A stretch of 64,000 nucleotides of DNA from Primulina eburnea (lineage: Eukaryota > Streptophyta > Magnoliopsida > Lamiales > Gesneriaceae). Positions 11,187 to 22,936 of this stretch are shown here, one piece after another. The DNA lies in contig NW_027330951.1 of assembly GCF_022965805.1 (NCBI RefSeq), positions 534,677 to 598,676 on the forward strand. Direction: 5' to 3'. The stretch's first letter is position 1; each line of letters begins with the position of its first letter. A program made the position numbers and the translations under genes. The notes under the pieces were generated by a model. That model was not told the origin of the DNA. It ran no database searches and was given only the letters and a program-made list of their open reading frames with translations.

Positions 11187-12707
11187 GTCCCTTGTCATGC
11201 AATATATATATAAAGAAACTTTCATTTCCCCTCAAACGTTTTAGAAGAAGAGCAAAGAAAGTTGTGAAAAATTCTTACGCTTTTTTATATTTTAGATTTG
11301 TGATTGTGAAAGATCCGCCCATCAGAATTTCGATCCGAGTTCAGTACTGTGATCCTGTTGATAAAGGCTTCGACAAGACGTAAGTTTTACTATGTTTTGA
11401 TATGATTTAAAATTATTATATTGAAGGAATCAGATAAGATTCATATATGGTTTTCTTGACATAGTAGACATCGTATAATCAAAACCAGATTGAAGAATAG
11501 GTACCGTATGAAATTGTTATGATTTTCGGAATGAATTTGATTGAGATTTGATATCAGATTTGTATGGTTATCGATTATCAGTTGTGAGATTTATATCTGT
11601 TGATATTTATATTGCTGGGTATATTGAGATTGTGCAGTTATGCCGCTTAAACAGAATTTGAATTAGTTCTGATTATATCCAGTATCGATTTGAGTGGTGT
11701 ATTGATATTATACTCCTCGATATTGTCATTGCCAGATTGAGTATTGACAGGCTTCGAATTCGAGATATCGACTTCGTCAGATCGACATAAAGAAAGGTAT
11801 AAATCAATGTTAACCGGGAGATCGACTTGAGTCAGATTGGACTTGAGTTTCCCAAATAACACATACTTTATTTATTGCATTGATGTTTGCAATTCATGAG
11901 ATTGATATGTTTAGTCTATTGATTTATAGCAAAGCGTGTATTGAGTCATGGGCGGAGATGCCTAGTCATTGGCGGAGATGCCAAGTGTTTGGCGGATATG
12001 CCGAGACACTGGATGTTTGATTTATATCGTTGCTTAGGAGTACGTCGACTCCAATTGTTGAGATTAGATATATGTGCCAATATCAGGGAACCGGGATCCC
12101 TAGATTAGATATGAGTCGAGTCTGAGATGACGAGTCACTAGTTGATTTACAATTTTATATTGATTCATGTTTTCAGATTTGATACATGTTATTGATGACT
12201 GTTTATGCTTTTATATATGTTTTTATATGATGGAATTTATTCATTGTTTATACTGGGATTATATTCTCACCGGATTTATCCGACTGTTGTCGTGTTTGTA
12301 TGTGTGTATGACAACAAGTGGGACATGATCAGGGTCAAGAAGATGATGAGAGAGGACAAGTTAGCGTGGAGATCCGGATCAGAAGTAGATAGGCTTCAAC
12401 ACTTGATATATAGTAGTTGAACCCTAGTTGAATTTAATGTATTGAGTACAAGACATGTACTTTACTTTTGATATGTATATCAGAGTGATTCCATTACGTT
12501 CCGCATTTGTATTTAAAAAATAATAATTTAGACCCTGTTTATTATAATTGATCAAATCATTCCCAAAGATGATTAAGAAATAAATTAGCGTCTGGGTCCC
12601 CACAGAGTCAGTGCCATAACGTCCAAGGATGTGTCTCGATAGATTGGTTCACGAATCTTATGATTTAGCTATGAGTATTAAGCTTCGAGTCGCGGAGTCC
12701 AGAAGAC

Positions 12708-12825
12708 TCAGGGCCCGAGCGGTAATATTTTACTGCCCGAGCGTCGCTCTTTCTATCCGAGGGTCGGCGTCCAGAAGACCTAGCGTTGGAGCAGTAATTT
12801 TTTACCGCACGAGCGTGGCCCCATC
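12708..12825. repeat. CGAGCGGTAA...TTACTGCCCGAGCG motif array in A2
   Basis: GGCCCGAGCGGTAATATTTT is followed by ACTGCCCGAGCGTCGC. A second, variant set follows: GTTGGAGCAGTAATTTTTT then ACCGCACGAGCGTGGC. The GCGGTAA and TTAC(T/C)GC arms are inverted around an AT core. A GTCCAGAAGAC(T/C) heptamer-like unit also recurs twice. Confidence 0.65.
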
Positions 12826-13225
12826 TGTAAAAATGTTTGGTTCTTTCTTATTTTCAAGTTCAATCGGGAGTTAATGTCTTTTATGGTTGGAAATATTCAC
12901 ACGTGATCTTAGAGTTTGTTTCGGGGTTTGATGTCATGGTTAGTACGATTAAAATAGGTCAAGTACCGAGCGATCTAGGATGTCATAAGCTATTTAATTG
13001 ACTCGGTGGTGAGCACGAATACCTGCGTCTAAGTTATGCAAGATAAGTATTTGAATTCATGTTAGTAAGTGCAGCAGTGGCCCCAAGCGAGATCCAGCAA
13101 ATCCCTCAAAACCAAATAAATATGTTCGACGTGCAAAAGGAAATATTTCAAGTTTTTTAGGTATGCTAAATGTCTTGTGACCAAAGCTATGTATGGGATT
13201 GGAAAGTGGTAAATCATGACATGGA

Positions 13226-13325
13226 CCAATCCACCCTGTTAAATCATGAACGGGTTTAGATCAGGATTGGAAAGCGTTAAAGCATGAACAGGGACCAATC
13301 TACCCGTTAAAGCATGAAAGGGGAT
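13226..13325 (+). repeat. GTTAAA-CATGAAcGGG repeats in A2
   Basis: Three units around TGTTAAATCATGAACGGG, CGTTAAAGCATGAACAGG and CGTTAAAGCATGAAAGGG. They are at the same relative position as the five-unit set in A3 (40040-40200). Confidence 0.7.
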
Positions 13326-13957
13326 CTCATGTATGTGGCAGTGGATTTTCACTGTCAGCCTAGTACTGTGGTTTAGTCTGATCAAGCGATTTATGTTATG
13401 GGTCACTTGCTTTGAAACACGCCTCTACACAAATCATGAAGTTATGTATGTACAAGTATGCAAGCATGTTTATGAAAAGTTTTCACGTTATGGCACGTCT
13501 ATGTTATGTATGTATGTTCAAGTTTAATTGAAAGTTCAAGTTTCAAGTATGTACACTCTATTTTGAAGTTGCATGTGGTTTTATTACGTATTACTCGTTA
13601 CTACCAGTTAATACGTGTTGACTCTTCAGACTCACTAGACTTGATCGATGCAGGTGAACATGATTTTGACGAGACTAGGGGTGGGGACCAAGGAGCTGGC
13701 TTGGACTGAGCAGGAGGTTAGAACCGAGGACCGCCCAAGTTTTTAAGTTTTTATGAAATGTCATATACTATGATTTCACGCTACTGGTTATGAGATTTTA
13801 AACAAATACTTTTGTCAAACATTATTTTTAGATCTTTGTTGCATCTAATTCTGGGACGTACGGTTTACTTTATCGAATTTGAAGTTTGACTACTCATTTA
13901 AGAAAATTTTTTATTTTTCGCAAATTTTAAGTAGCAAAAGGTATGGTACGTTACAGA

Positions 13958-15560
13958 ATTAATGCCGGGTACTGTACCTATATCTAAAGCACATTATTCT
14001 CTAGCACTCGCAGAAATGAAAGAATTAAAAGATTAAATCCAATAATTGCTAGACAAGGGTTTTATTCGCCCTAGTTATTCTCCATGGGGTGCACCGGCAT
14101 TATTTGTCAAGAAGAAAGATGGTAGTATGCGACTGTATTGATTATCGAGAGTTGAATAGAGTCACTATCAAGAATAAGTATCATCTACCAAGAATCGAAG
14201 ATTTATGTGATTAGTTGCAAGGAGCATCGATATTTTTGAAGATTGCTCTTCATTATGGATATCAGTTAAAAGTGAAAGAGTCCGATGTTCACAAGACAGC
14301 GTTTCAGACAAGATATGGGTTCTACGAGTTTATGGTCATGCCATTCGGGTTGACCAAGTCGCCAGAGATCTTCATGAATCTCATGAATCGCGTATTTCAG
14401 TCGTATCTAGATCAATTCGTCATAGTTTTCATTTAAGATATTTTGATCTATTCGAAGAGCAAAAAGGAACATAGTCGTCATTTGAGGACATCACTGCAAC
14501 TACTTCAAGATAGGAAGTTGTTTGGAAAATTCAGCAAGTGTGAGTTTTGGCTTGATAGAGTGGCATTCTTTGGCCACACCATTTCTAGCGATGGCGTCGA
14601 GGTTCATCCGAGTAAAGTAGACGCAGTGAAAAAGTGGCCAGTACCGAAGAGTGTTACCGAGATCTGCAGTTTCTTGGGACTAGCTGGATATTATTGAAAT
14701 TTTATTCAAGGATTCTCATTTATAGCGGTACCCATGACAGCCTTGACAAAGAAGAATGCAAAGTTTGTATGGGAATTTGAGTGTCAAGACAGTTTTGATA
14801 AGTTGAAGCAAGATTGGATATCAGCGCCAGTGTTATCTATGCCATTGGGCAAGGAGAGTATGTTCTCCATACTGACGCTTCTAAACTTGGTTTGGGGGCA
14901 GTTCTGATGCAAAATGATCTAGTTATAGCTTATGCATCGAGACAGTTGAAAGTTAACGAGAAAAAACTACCCTACTCATGATCTTGAGCTTGCACCGGTA
15001 GTTTTTGAATTGAAGATTTGGACACATTACCTATATGGGGAGAAGTGCAAGATATTCACTGATCATAAAAATTGGAAGTACTTCTTCACCCAAAAATAAT
15101 TGAATATGAAACAACGAAAATGGCTTGAGTTAGTGAAGAACTACGATTGTGACATTAACTACCATCCGAGAAAAGCTAATGTAGTGGTAGATGCATTGAG
15201 TCGAAAGGCAGCAGTTATCACTCATTTATCAATTCAAAGACTGTTGTAGTCCGAGATACAATGGTTTGAGTTTACAGTGTATGTTAGGGACAAGGCTCCT
15301 AATCTTGCCATCTTGTCAATACAGCCGAATTTGAGAGAGAATCCGTGAGGGACAGTCCACTGATAAGCAATTGTAAAAGTGGAGAGTAAGAGATGAAGTT
15401 AAGGGCCGGAAGTTGTATTCTAAGGTGATGGTTTAGTTCGTTATCGAAATCATTTATGGGTTCCTAGTGATGACTCTTTGAGGGAGCTCATTATGAAGGA
15501 AGCTCATGATTCACCATATTCCATTCATCCTGGAAGCACGAAGATATATAGCAAGTGATT
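13958..15560 (+). pseudogene. Gypsy pol remnant D (RT, RNase H, integrase start)
   Basis: Plus-strand homology begins at [10 protein letters not shown] right after A2. RT follows: [20 protein letters not shown], then [21 protein letters not shown] and DILIYSK. The RT catalytic motif is hit by a stop at about 14434, exactly where the first Asp of the FIDD-type motif is expected. RNase H is recognisable ([14 protein letters not shown] near 14865, [28 protein letters not shown]). The sequence ends in the integrase zinc-finger region ([13 protein letters not shown] near 15520). Several stops and frameshifts are present. It has no LTR, PBS or gag of its own, so it is truncated at both ends. Confidence 0.85.
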
Positions 15561-16485
15561 GTTGAGATTCGCTCAGGGTTCATAATTGGGTTTTCTGAAT
15601 TTTTGTAAAATTTTATATTTTTTACCAAGTTTTTTGATAGATATAGTCAAAATTCTCAAGCTTGGTAAAACTGTAATTTTATTGGTACTACTTTCATTTG
15701 TTGCTCAACTTGATCTCATTTGTGAGAAGAATTTTATCTCAAGCTTTTCATCAATATTGTGGACATTGAAATCAACTTCATATAGGTTTCAGTATCATCT
15801 CATTCTCATTTTTCAATCCAAAGTTATGCTTGTTTTTCTAAACTTATAAAAATAACAGAAATAATACAATTATGCAACACATGTATTTTTTTATACATTT
15901 TTTTTCTAAAACTTAAATACTTAATACACTTTAAACTATAAATTATAATACAAAACATTTAATAAATTTATATTTTTTTATATTAATCACATACCCTAAC
16001 CAACTTATTGCTAGTCCCTAGCTATTTAACCGTTAATAACAAAACAAAACACATTGATTAATCTAAATAGAAATGCAATAAAAACTATCCAGGTGCTTAA
16101 AATCAATTTAATAATTATAATATATGAAATAAGGTGAGTCATCTATCCAAAGAATCTTTTCTGTTAATTAAATGTACATGGCCATCAGATTAATAAAGGT
16201 TTTGACAGGCATGATTTCTCTCAGGGGGTTGGAATATAGATAAACGATCAGGAAAATACTTTATGAAATGTAGACAGACAAACGACCAAATTAATCAAAA
16301 GATAGGAAATTCATTAGTTCAAAATCTAGTCATTCTTATTTAATTTATTTTTTTAATATCTTTTTGATTTTTTAATTTGTTTATTACAATATATAATCAA
16401 ATTGAGTTTATGCTCTTTCACTGCATATTTATTGAATTTATGTATGTATATATATATATTTAAGAATTCCAGAATTTAAAACAAG
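15561..16485. other. Unclassified AT-rich DNA, includes repeat block copy 2
   Basis: 15638-15990 is the diverged partner of 3780-4145. The rest (15991-16485) shows no recognised repeat or gene and may be the oldest host DNA in the window. The hydrophobic frame at 15586-15849 is AT-driven and has no supported function. The final ATTTT (16486-16490) is the target duplication of element C. Confidence 0.45.
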
Positions 16486-16490
16486 ATTTT

Positions 16491-18304
16491 TGTGGGGACC
16501 CGGACGCTAATCAAGTTCTTAATCATCATTGGGACTAATTAATCAATTATAAAACAGGATCTAAAATTTTTTTCTTTTTAAAATGCGGAACGTAGTGAAA
16601 TCAAGCTAATATACATATCAGTATAAAATACAATACAAGTCCTGTATTGCATGCATTCAAACTAAACTAAGGTTTAACAACTAATATCAAGTGTTCAAAC
16701 CCTATTATACATCATAATCAAAGTCCGTAGTCTCCACTCTAATCACGATCTCTCCTCATCTCCTGGACCCTGATCCTGTCCCACATGTTGTCATGTACAC
16801 ATACAGACAAGACAACAGCCGGATAACTCCGGTGAGAATAAATCCCAGTATAAATCAACGAAACATGCAATCATATAAACAATATAAAGCATGTAATCAG
16901 GTAACAGATATATGTATCAAAATCTGAAACATAAAATCATAGACTGTCGACAATGATCGTAACTCTATCATTCAGACTAGACTCAATCCTAGTCTAGGGA
17001 TCCCGGTTTCCAAATGTGGTATTCCTATATCGAATTCCGTAATAGAAGGAACTCTGATCCTATTACTCGATATAACCAAATATGGTGTTCCTATATCGAA
17101 TTCCGTAATAGAAGAATTCCAATCCTATTTACTCGATATAACCAAACATCTGGTGTCCTGAGCTAACCGTCACGGACTGTAGCTCTATCGCTAATATTCT
17201 ATCTTGAGACATCGTGCAATGTGCCCGTGGCGATCCCGCCACTGTCAGGCACTTCCGTCCCAAGATTTCTATACTATCCTGTGACATTGTGCAATGTGCC
17301 CGTGGCGATCCCACCACTATCAGGCACTTCTGTCACAAGATTACTCGTCTGATACCTGCTATCTATAACTCAAGAGAACAAGTATATCAGTCAAATCAAT
17401 GCAAATATCAATGCAATAAAGTAAAGTATGTGATTTAGGGAAACTCAAGTCTAAATCGACTCAAGTCGATCTCCCAATACCACATTGACTTATACCTTTC
17501 GTTTGTAGTCACGGTCTGAAGCAATCTCAATTCTGAACTCAAGACTGTCTTTGTAAATCTGAAATGACATACCGAGAATACTTATCAATATTCATTCTCG
17601 ATTCAATACTGAATCTGGTTAATCTGGATTTAATTCAAAATCAACGGTATAACGGTACAAGCTCAATATTCCCGTCAATACAACATCACCAGATAACAGT
17701 TACAATCCATAACCAATATCCAATATAATCTATCATCATCTATAATTCAAATCTGTCCAATATCAACCGATATATGTCTGAAAATTCATAATAATTCCAT
17801 AATCAATCTGTTCTTCGATCCGACTTCGATTATGCAATGTCTAGTATTCCTAGAACACATCATAATGATCAAATCATAATTCCTCCAATACATGAATTTC
17901 AAATCATGCTAGAACATAATAAAACTTACGTCCTTGTGTAGTTCTTGACGAGAGGATCTCAAAACTGTGCTCGGATTGAAAATCGGACGAGCGGATCTTG
18001 TAAAATCAGATTTCTAGTCTTCGAAAGAAACTTGAAAATCTCCTATGGGTTTTCTCGATTCTTGCTGTTTCTTTTTGAAGGAATGAAGTTTTATATATCC
18101 TAATGCATGACAAGTGTCCCACTTAATTCCGATATTTGCACTTTAGTCCCTCAAGTCTTCACTATTTGCAATTCAGTCCTCAAAACTCTTTTTAATTCCA
18201 TTTCAATCCTAATTAATCACAAAATTTGTGGAATTTAATTGATCATTCCAAAATTCGTAAATTAAATAATCTCGGATTAAAATGATATAATCTCGGGCCT
18301 TACA
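16491..18304 (-). mobile_element. C 3' LTR
   Basis: It spans TGTGGGGACCCGG to CGGGCCTTACA on the plus strand, 1814 bp. On the minus strand there is a TATA box GGATATATAAAAC at about 18100-18088. Two copies of a TATTTGCA-TT-AGTCC unit (18132-18149, 18162-18179) lie 33-80 bp upstream of it. No GC-rich array is present. Confidence 0.9.
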
Positions 18305-18320
18305 ATTCTCCTCCTCTGAG
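18305..18320 (-). promoter_or_regulatory. C polypurine tract
   Basis: The minus strand reads CTCAGAGGAGGAGAAT immediately inside the 3' LTR. This is the position and composition of a plus-strand priming site in LTR retrotransposons. Confidence 0.75.
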
Positions 18321-18404
18321 ACATGATTTCGTCCTCGAAATCTCAAGTAATCATATCACAGGTAATCAAATCAGAAATAATAGAAACTAAATAGTAAACT
18401 CACA

Positions 18405-20598
18405 TCAGTGGAATAAATCTGGGAATTCATGTCTCATGTCTGATTCAGTCTCCCAAGTAGCTTCTTCCATGCCATGACGAGTCCACTGCACTTTCACAAG
18501 TAGGATAGTTTTCGTTCTGATTTGCTTTTCTTTACGATCAATAATCTGAATCGGTTTCTCGATGTAACTCAGTGATTCATCAAGCTCGGCCTCGTCTGGC
18601 AGAATAATGTGAGAATCATCAGGGAGATACTTCCGCAGCATAGATACATGAAAGACATCATGTATTCCAGATAATGAAGGTGGCAATGCTAATCGATAGG
18701 CACGATCTCCTATCTTTTCAAAAATTTCATAAGGACCGACGTATCGTGAAGACAACTTCCCTTTCTTCCCAAATCGGACAACACTCCTGAAATGAGAAAT
18801 TTTCAGGAACACTCGGTCTCCTGCCTCAAATACCAACGGTCGTCGCCGAAGGTTGGTATATTTGGCTTGTCTGTCCTGGGCTGCCTTCATTTTCTTATGA
18901 ATCAATTTTACTTTTTCAGTCATATCTCTGATCATATCAGGTCCAGTCTCAGGAACTTCAGAGATATTATCCCAATATAATGGAGATCTACATTTCTTTC
19001 CGTACAACGCTCCAAAAGGTGCCATCTCAATACTCGTTTGGTAGCTATTGTTGTACGAAAATTCACAGAGAGGCAATGCGTCTTGCCAATTAGTTCTAAA
19101 GTCAAGCACTACAGCTCTCAACATATCTTCCAATGTCTGAATCGTTCGTTCTGATTGTCCGTCAGTCTGTGGATGATATGCGGTACTTAGATGCAACTTC
19201 GTACCGAGAGCTTGCTGCAAACTCTGCCAGAAATGCGAAGTAAACCGAGGATCACGGTCTGAAACAATTGACTTCGGCACTCCGTCCAGTCTAACCACTT
19301 CCTTAACATAGATATCGGTCATCTGATCATATCTGTACGTCATTTTTTATGGAATGAAACATGCAGATTTGGTTAATCGGTCAATCACGACCCAAATCGC
19401 ATCACAACCTCGGGAGGATCTCGGTAACTGGGTCACAAAATCCATGGAAATGTGATCCCATTTCCATTCAGAAATGGACAAACTCTGCAACAATCCTCCT
19501 GGTTTCTTTCTTTCAGCCTTCACCTGTTGGCAATTCAGACACTTTGATATAAATGTAGCAATGTCCGCTTTCATTTGTTTCCACCAGTATTGTGTCTTCA
19601 AGTCATTATACATTTTCCTGCCATCAGGATGAATGCTAAATCGGCTGTTGTGTGCCTCTGTCAGTATCCGCTGTCTTAAATCCGAAACATTCGGCACAAC
19701 AAGGCGATTATTCACATAAAAAATACCATTTTGAACCTGGTATTCCGATCGATGTCCAGCTCTAACCATAGCAATCGACTTCTGTATATTCTGATCACCT
19801 TTCTGAGCCGCTTTAATTTTCAAAATTAGCTCTGGTTCAGCTTGAATAGTATATAATTTCATTGGTCTCTGATCTGTCTCAAACACTAATCCAGACAAAC
19901 AGCAGTCTTCAACCAAATTTGAAACACCCATAGTCGATAAGGATAACGAACATTCCTTTCGACTCAGTGCATCTGCTGCTGCATTGGACTTCCCCGGATA
20001 GTATTTAATTTCACAATCAAAGTCTTTCAATAAATCCAGCCATCTCCGCTGTCTCATATTCAATTCTGATTGTGAAAAGAGATATTTCAAGCTTTTATGA
20101 TCAGAATAAATCTCGAATTTCTCACCGTACAGATAGTGTCGCCATATTTTCAATGCAAAGACTATAGCTGCCAATTCAAGATCATGAATTGGATATCGAG
20201 ATTCATGGGGCTTCAGCTGTCTTGAGGCATAAGCGATCACATGCCCTCGCTGCATTAAGACACAACCCAATCCTCGGTGAGATGCATCACAGTAAACAAC
20301 AAATCCACCAGTGCCTGAAGGAATCGTCAACACAGGAGCACTGGTCAATCTTTTCTTCAATTCGAGAAAACTGGTCTCACATTCCTCAGACCAAACAAAT
20401 GGAGCATTCTTCTGTGTCAACTGTGTAATCGGTTTGGCAATACTCGAAAAATATTTAATGAATCGACGATAATATCCTGCCAAACCCATAAAGCTGCGTA
20501 TCTCTGGTACAGATGTCGGTCTCGGCCAAGAAATCATTGGCTCAACCTTACTGGGATCAACTAATATCCCATCTCCGGATATAATATGTCCCAGAAAT
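18405..20598 (-). pseudogene. C pol, 3' part (end of RT, RNase H, integrase)
   Basis: On the minus strand from the copia insertion site: end of RT ([12 protein letters not shown]), RNase H ([50 protein letters not shown]) and integrase with its zinc finger ([20 protein letters not shown]). The core follows ([52 protein letters not shown]). The C-terminus (VKVQWTRHGMEEATWE) resembles the degenerate chromodomain tail of Tekay/Del chromoviruses. One in-frame TAA at 19344-19346 splits the integrase; otherwise the frame is open. DDE residues are visible in the motifs named. Confidence 0.9.
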
Positions 20599-22751
20599 TG
20601 TTAGAGTAGGTGCCCGTCGAGCCAAGTGTTGGCCGAGTGTTCACAATGAAACTCTATGTATGAGCAGTCTTTATTTTAATAATATTTGAAATTATTGTTT
20701 TGGCAAATCTTTATCTGTATACCCATGCTAGTTGCATAGATAAAGCCCTTGAATATACAAATAGTAGAAAGAATATGAGATGCTCATATGATGAGTATCA
20801 TGAAACTCATATTTGTAATACTGTATATTCTAAACGGTTCCTAGTCGATTCAGCCGCCACTAAGAAGGATATAGGCCGCTCGAGTTAGAGACTAGTATCT
20901 GCGATGTGAGTACCATGTTTCATTGGTAGGGGACATTGTGATGTCCGAGCATGCAGATAGGTGCTCCTGGTAGAGTGCACTGAACAACCCTCCATTAAAG
21001 GACTTTCCAAGTGGTTCTCACTTATCGAGTGGAAAAGTCCTAGTTTATGGTTGTACACCATTAGTCCTTATGACCCGGGACAACATTGAGACTCTATGTG
21101 CTAGCATTTCACTTTGACTTGTTTACCGACTCTTATGGGGTCATCAGGTGGCAAGGCTGGGTGTCATGTCGAAACATATAGGAGTCGATGCATTGTAGTC
21201 GGGGATTCACCGCTTACCTTCGGGTATGGATATCCTATGTGTTATCATGTGTATGTAGGTTGAAATCTCTGGCCAGAGTATGGTGGTAATTATGAAAGGG
21301 GTTTAATAGATTACACCATTGATGCAACTACAACATGACACATAGTATCGATTCATTGACAACTCTCGATAAACCAATGGTTGTCGAATCGGTCGGGATA
21401 TATGAGTTGAAGGGACCGTACTGTACGCTAACCATAATAGAATGGTTCTTGCAGGCACTATCATTTGATACCTAGGGAATCATGTAAGCGATGCTGCTAG
21501 GTGTTTAACATGATTGGATGGGTACTATCAGACTTGAGTTCTGACATTCTTGTTATCAAGGTGTTGATAAGTAAGAATGGAGCAATTGGGGTATGCTCGT
21601 ATAAGGACATGTTTAGTCCGAATCACATGGAGATGTGAACCCACGGCTAGTTGTATCAATGAACCATTGAGGGCCACACAAGTACTAGCTTTCTAGATCC
21701 CGTTGAGAAGTAAAAAATAGTTCAATGTGTTGAACGGCTTATAAAGGAGTTTATAAGCGTAAGGAAAATTAGAAGTATGACTTCTATAAAGGAGAAACTA
21801 GTTCAATGTGTTGAACGACTTATAAATGAGTTTATAAGTGTAAAGAAAAATAGAAGTATGACTTCTATGAGAGAAATGTAAATTTTAATTTATGGAAGTG
21901 TTCCTAAATTAAAATTTGGCCAAGTGAATAATGTATTTGAAAATTGTGATTTTCATAAACATTATTATGGACTAAATTAAATTAATTCAAGTGTTGAATT
22001 AATTAAACACTAGTGGACCTAGTAGAGTCCAAATAATTAAATTAATTCAAGTGTTGAATTAATTAAATATTATTGAGTCTTGTAGAGCTCAATTTAAATT
22101 AATTATTTAACTAGTGGGACTTGGGTAAATTAGAGTAATGTTTAATTAGTCTCAAATATGTTTGAGATAAATAAATTTAGTCCATGGTTTTTATTTTGAT
22201 AAAACCATATAATATGCATGCATGGGAGGTGAAAAGTTGGGAGACTACTTTTTGAGTTTTCAAGGCATAGCATGCACCTTTTTGACACAACTTTTTCCAC
22301 AACCAAAAAAATGTCTCTCCTTCTCTCATAGGATGAATAGTGCCGAAAATACTATTCACTTTCTCTCCAAGTTTTCTCTCCATTTTTGTTCTTCAATTTG
22401 TTGAGGAACACCACACTTCTCTTTGAAAAATCCTCATATTTTTCTAGTGCAAAATATGAGGGGATCTACCTAGTTGGTGGTGGGCTTAATTTGAAGGAAA
22501 GATTCAAGGTAGGAGGAAGCTTGTAGATTTCTTCATGCCATTCAAGAGCTTTGTTGTTTAACAACAAAGTTGGAGCCATACATCAATCCATGTGATTGAT
22601 AGGTAAAACTTCTAAACACCCTATGTATGACATTATTTGGTGTTTGTTGTATTTGCTACACAATATAGTAGAGGTGGCCGAAATTTTCTATAAAAATTTG
22701 ATTTTTTAAACTTCCGTTGCGCTTCCGGTCACCGTAACCGATCCCCTTTCA
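20599..22751 (+). mobile_element. copia 5' LTR
   Basis: TGTTAGAGTAGGTG to CCCCTTTCA. It contains internal short duplications: a TTCAATGTGTTGAACG(G/A)CTTATAAA block at 21721 and 21801, and TAATTCAAGTGTTGAATTAA at 21983 and 22043. Short frames at 22177-22404 are conserved between the two LTRs only because the LTRs are nearly identical. Confidence 0.92.
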
Positions 22752-22753
22752 AG

Positions 22754-22765
22754 TGGTATCCGAGC
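22754..22765 (+). promoter_or_regulatory. copia primer-binding site
   Basis: TGGTATCCGAGC starts two bases after the 5' LTR. It matches the initiator tRNA-Met complement (TGGTATCAGAGC) except for one base. Confidence 0.85.
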
Positions 22766-22869
22766 TATGGTTACGATTTTGTGTAGCAAATACAAGATAT
22801 TATATTGAGATTGATTTCTAACCGCATGAGAATGAAATTTGCAAGAAAAATCAAGGCATGACAATGGGG

Positions 22870-22936
22870 ATTTCGGGCAGCATGTTGCTGCCCGTGTCGG
22901 GCAACTCGGGCTGCCCGAGGGGCTGCCCGAACGTCC
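22870..22936. repeat. GGGCAGC/GCTGCCC palindrome cluster
   Basis: CGGGCAGCATGTTGCTGCCCG is a clean inverted repeat with arms CGGGCAGCA/TGCTGCCCG. It is followed by CGGGCAACTC, GGGCTGCCCGAGG and GGCTGCCCGAACG. Strong stem-loops are expected in the genomic RNA near the PBS. Confidence 0.8.

Larger units (their letters stand above)
4640..11203 (+). mobile_element. Insertion X (unclassified, 17-bp direct repeats)
   Basis: X interrupts LTR F and is bounded by an exact 17-bp repeat GTCCCTTGTCATGCAAT (4623-4639 and 11187-11203). That is far longer than the 5-bp duplications of the LTR elements here. Without nested element E', X is about 1.4 kb: 4640-5132 plus 10257-11186. It ends ATGAAAA, a possible short A tail, before the right repeat. 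Long duplications and an A tail would fit target-primed retroposition of LINE/SINE type, but I recognise no coding domain. Filler DNA from break repair is the alternative. A short frame at 4869-5111 has no recognisable domain. Confidence 0.5.
4240..12604 (+). mobile_element. Solo LTR F of a Ty3/gypsy element, interrupted
   Basis: The LTR starts TGTAATGCTCGAG at 4240 and ends GGTCCCCACA at 12604, and is flanked by the 5-bp duplication GAGTC (4235-4239, 12605-12609). The native LTR is 4240-4639 plus 11204-12604, about 1.8 kb, close to the LTRs of C (1.8 kb) and I (1.84 kb). No PBS or coding sequence follows, so this is a solo LTR left by LTR-LTR recombination. A TATA box TATATATAAAG (11204-11214) sits at the rejoining point. 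Downstream there is TCCGCCCATCAGAATTTCGA and GACGTAAGTTTTACTA, both also found in the B LTR. It is interrupted by insertion X. Confidence 0.75.
12610..13957 (+). mobile_element. LTR-like block A2 (no gene)
   Basis: It ends GGTACGTTACA at 13957. From about 13060 it parallels A3: AATTCATGTTAGTA, CAAATCCCTCA, ATGCTAAATGTCTTGTGACC, CCAGTTAATACGTGTTGA, GACTCACTAGACTTGATCG and CGCAAATTTTAAGTAGCAAAAG. The 5' end is uncertain. TGCCATAACG at 12612 or the TGTCTCGATAGATT segment near 12631 are candidates, the latter resembling the A3 start (GATGTCTCGAAAATT). Directly after 13957 comes gypsy RT sequence D, so A2 seems inserted in or joined to D. Confidence 0.5.

Noticed and set aside
15586..15849. Hydrophobic frame that could be a membrane protein
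   Set aside because: Composition follows from AT-rich sequence, and the repeat partner at 3780-4145 does not keep the frame.
22177..22404. Conserved frames duplicated at 29355-29582
   Set aside because: Duplication is explained by the two nearly identical copia LTRs.
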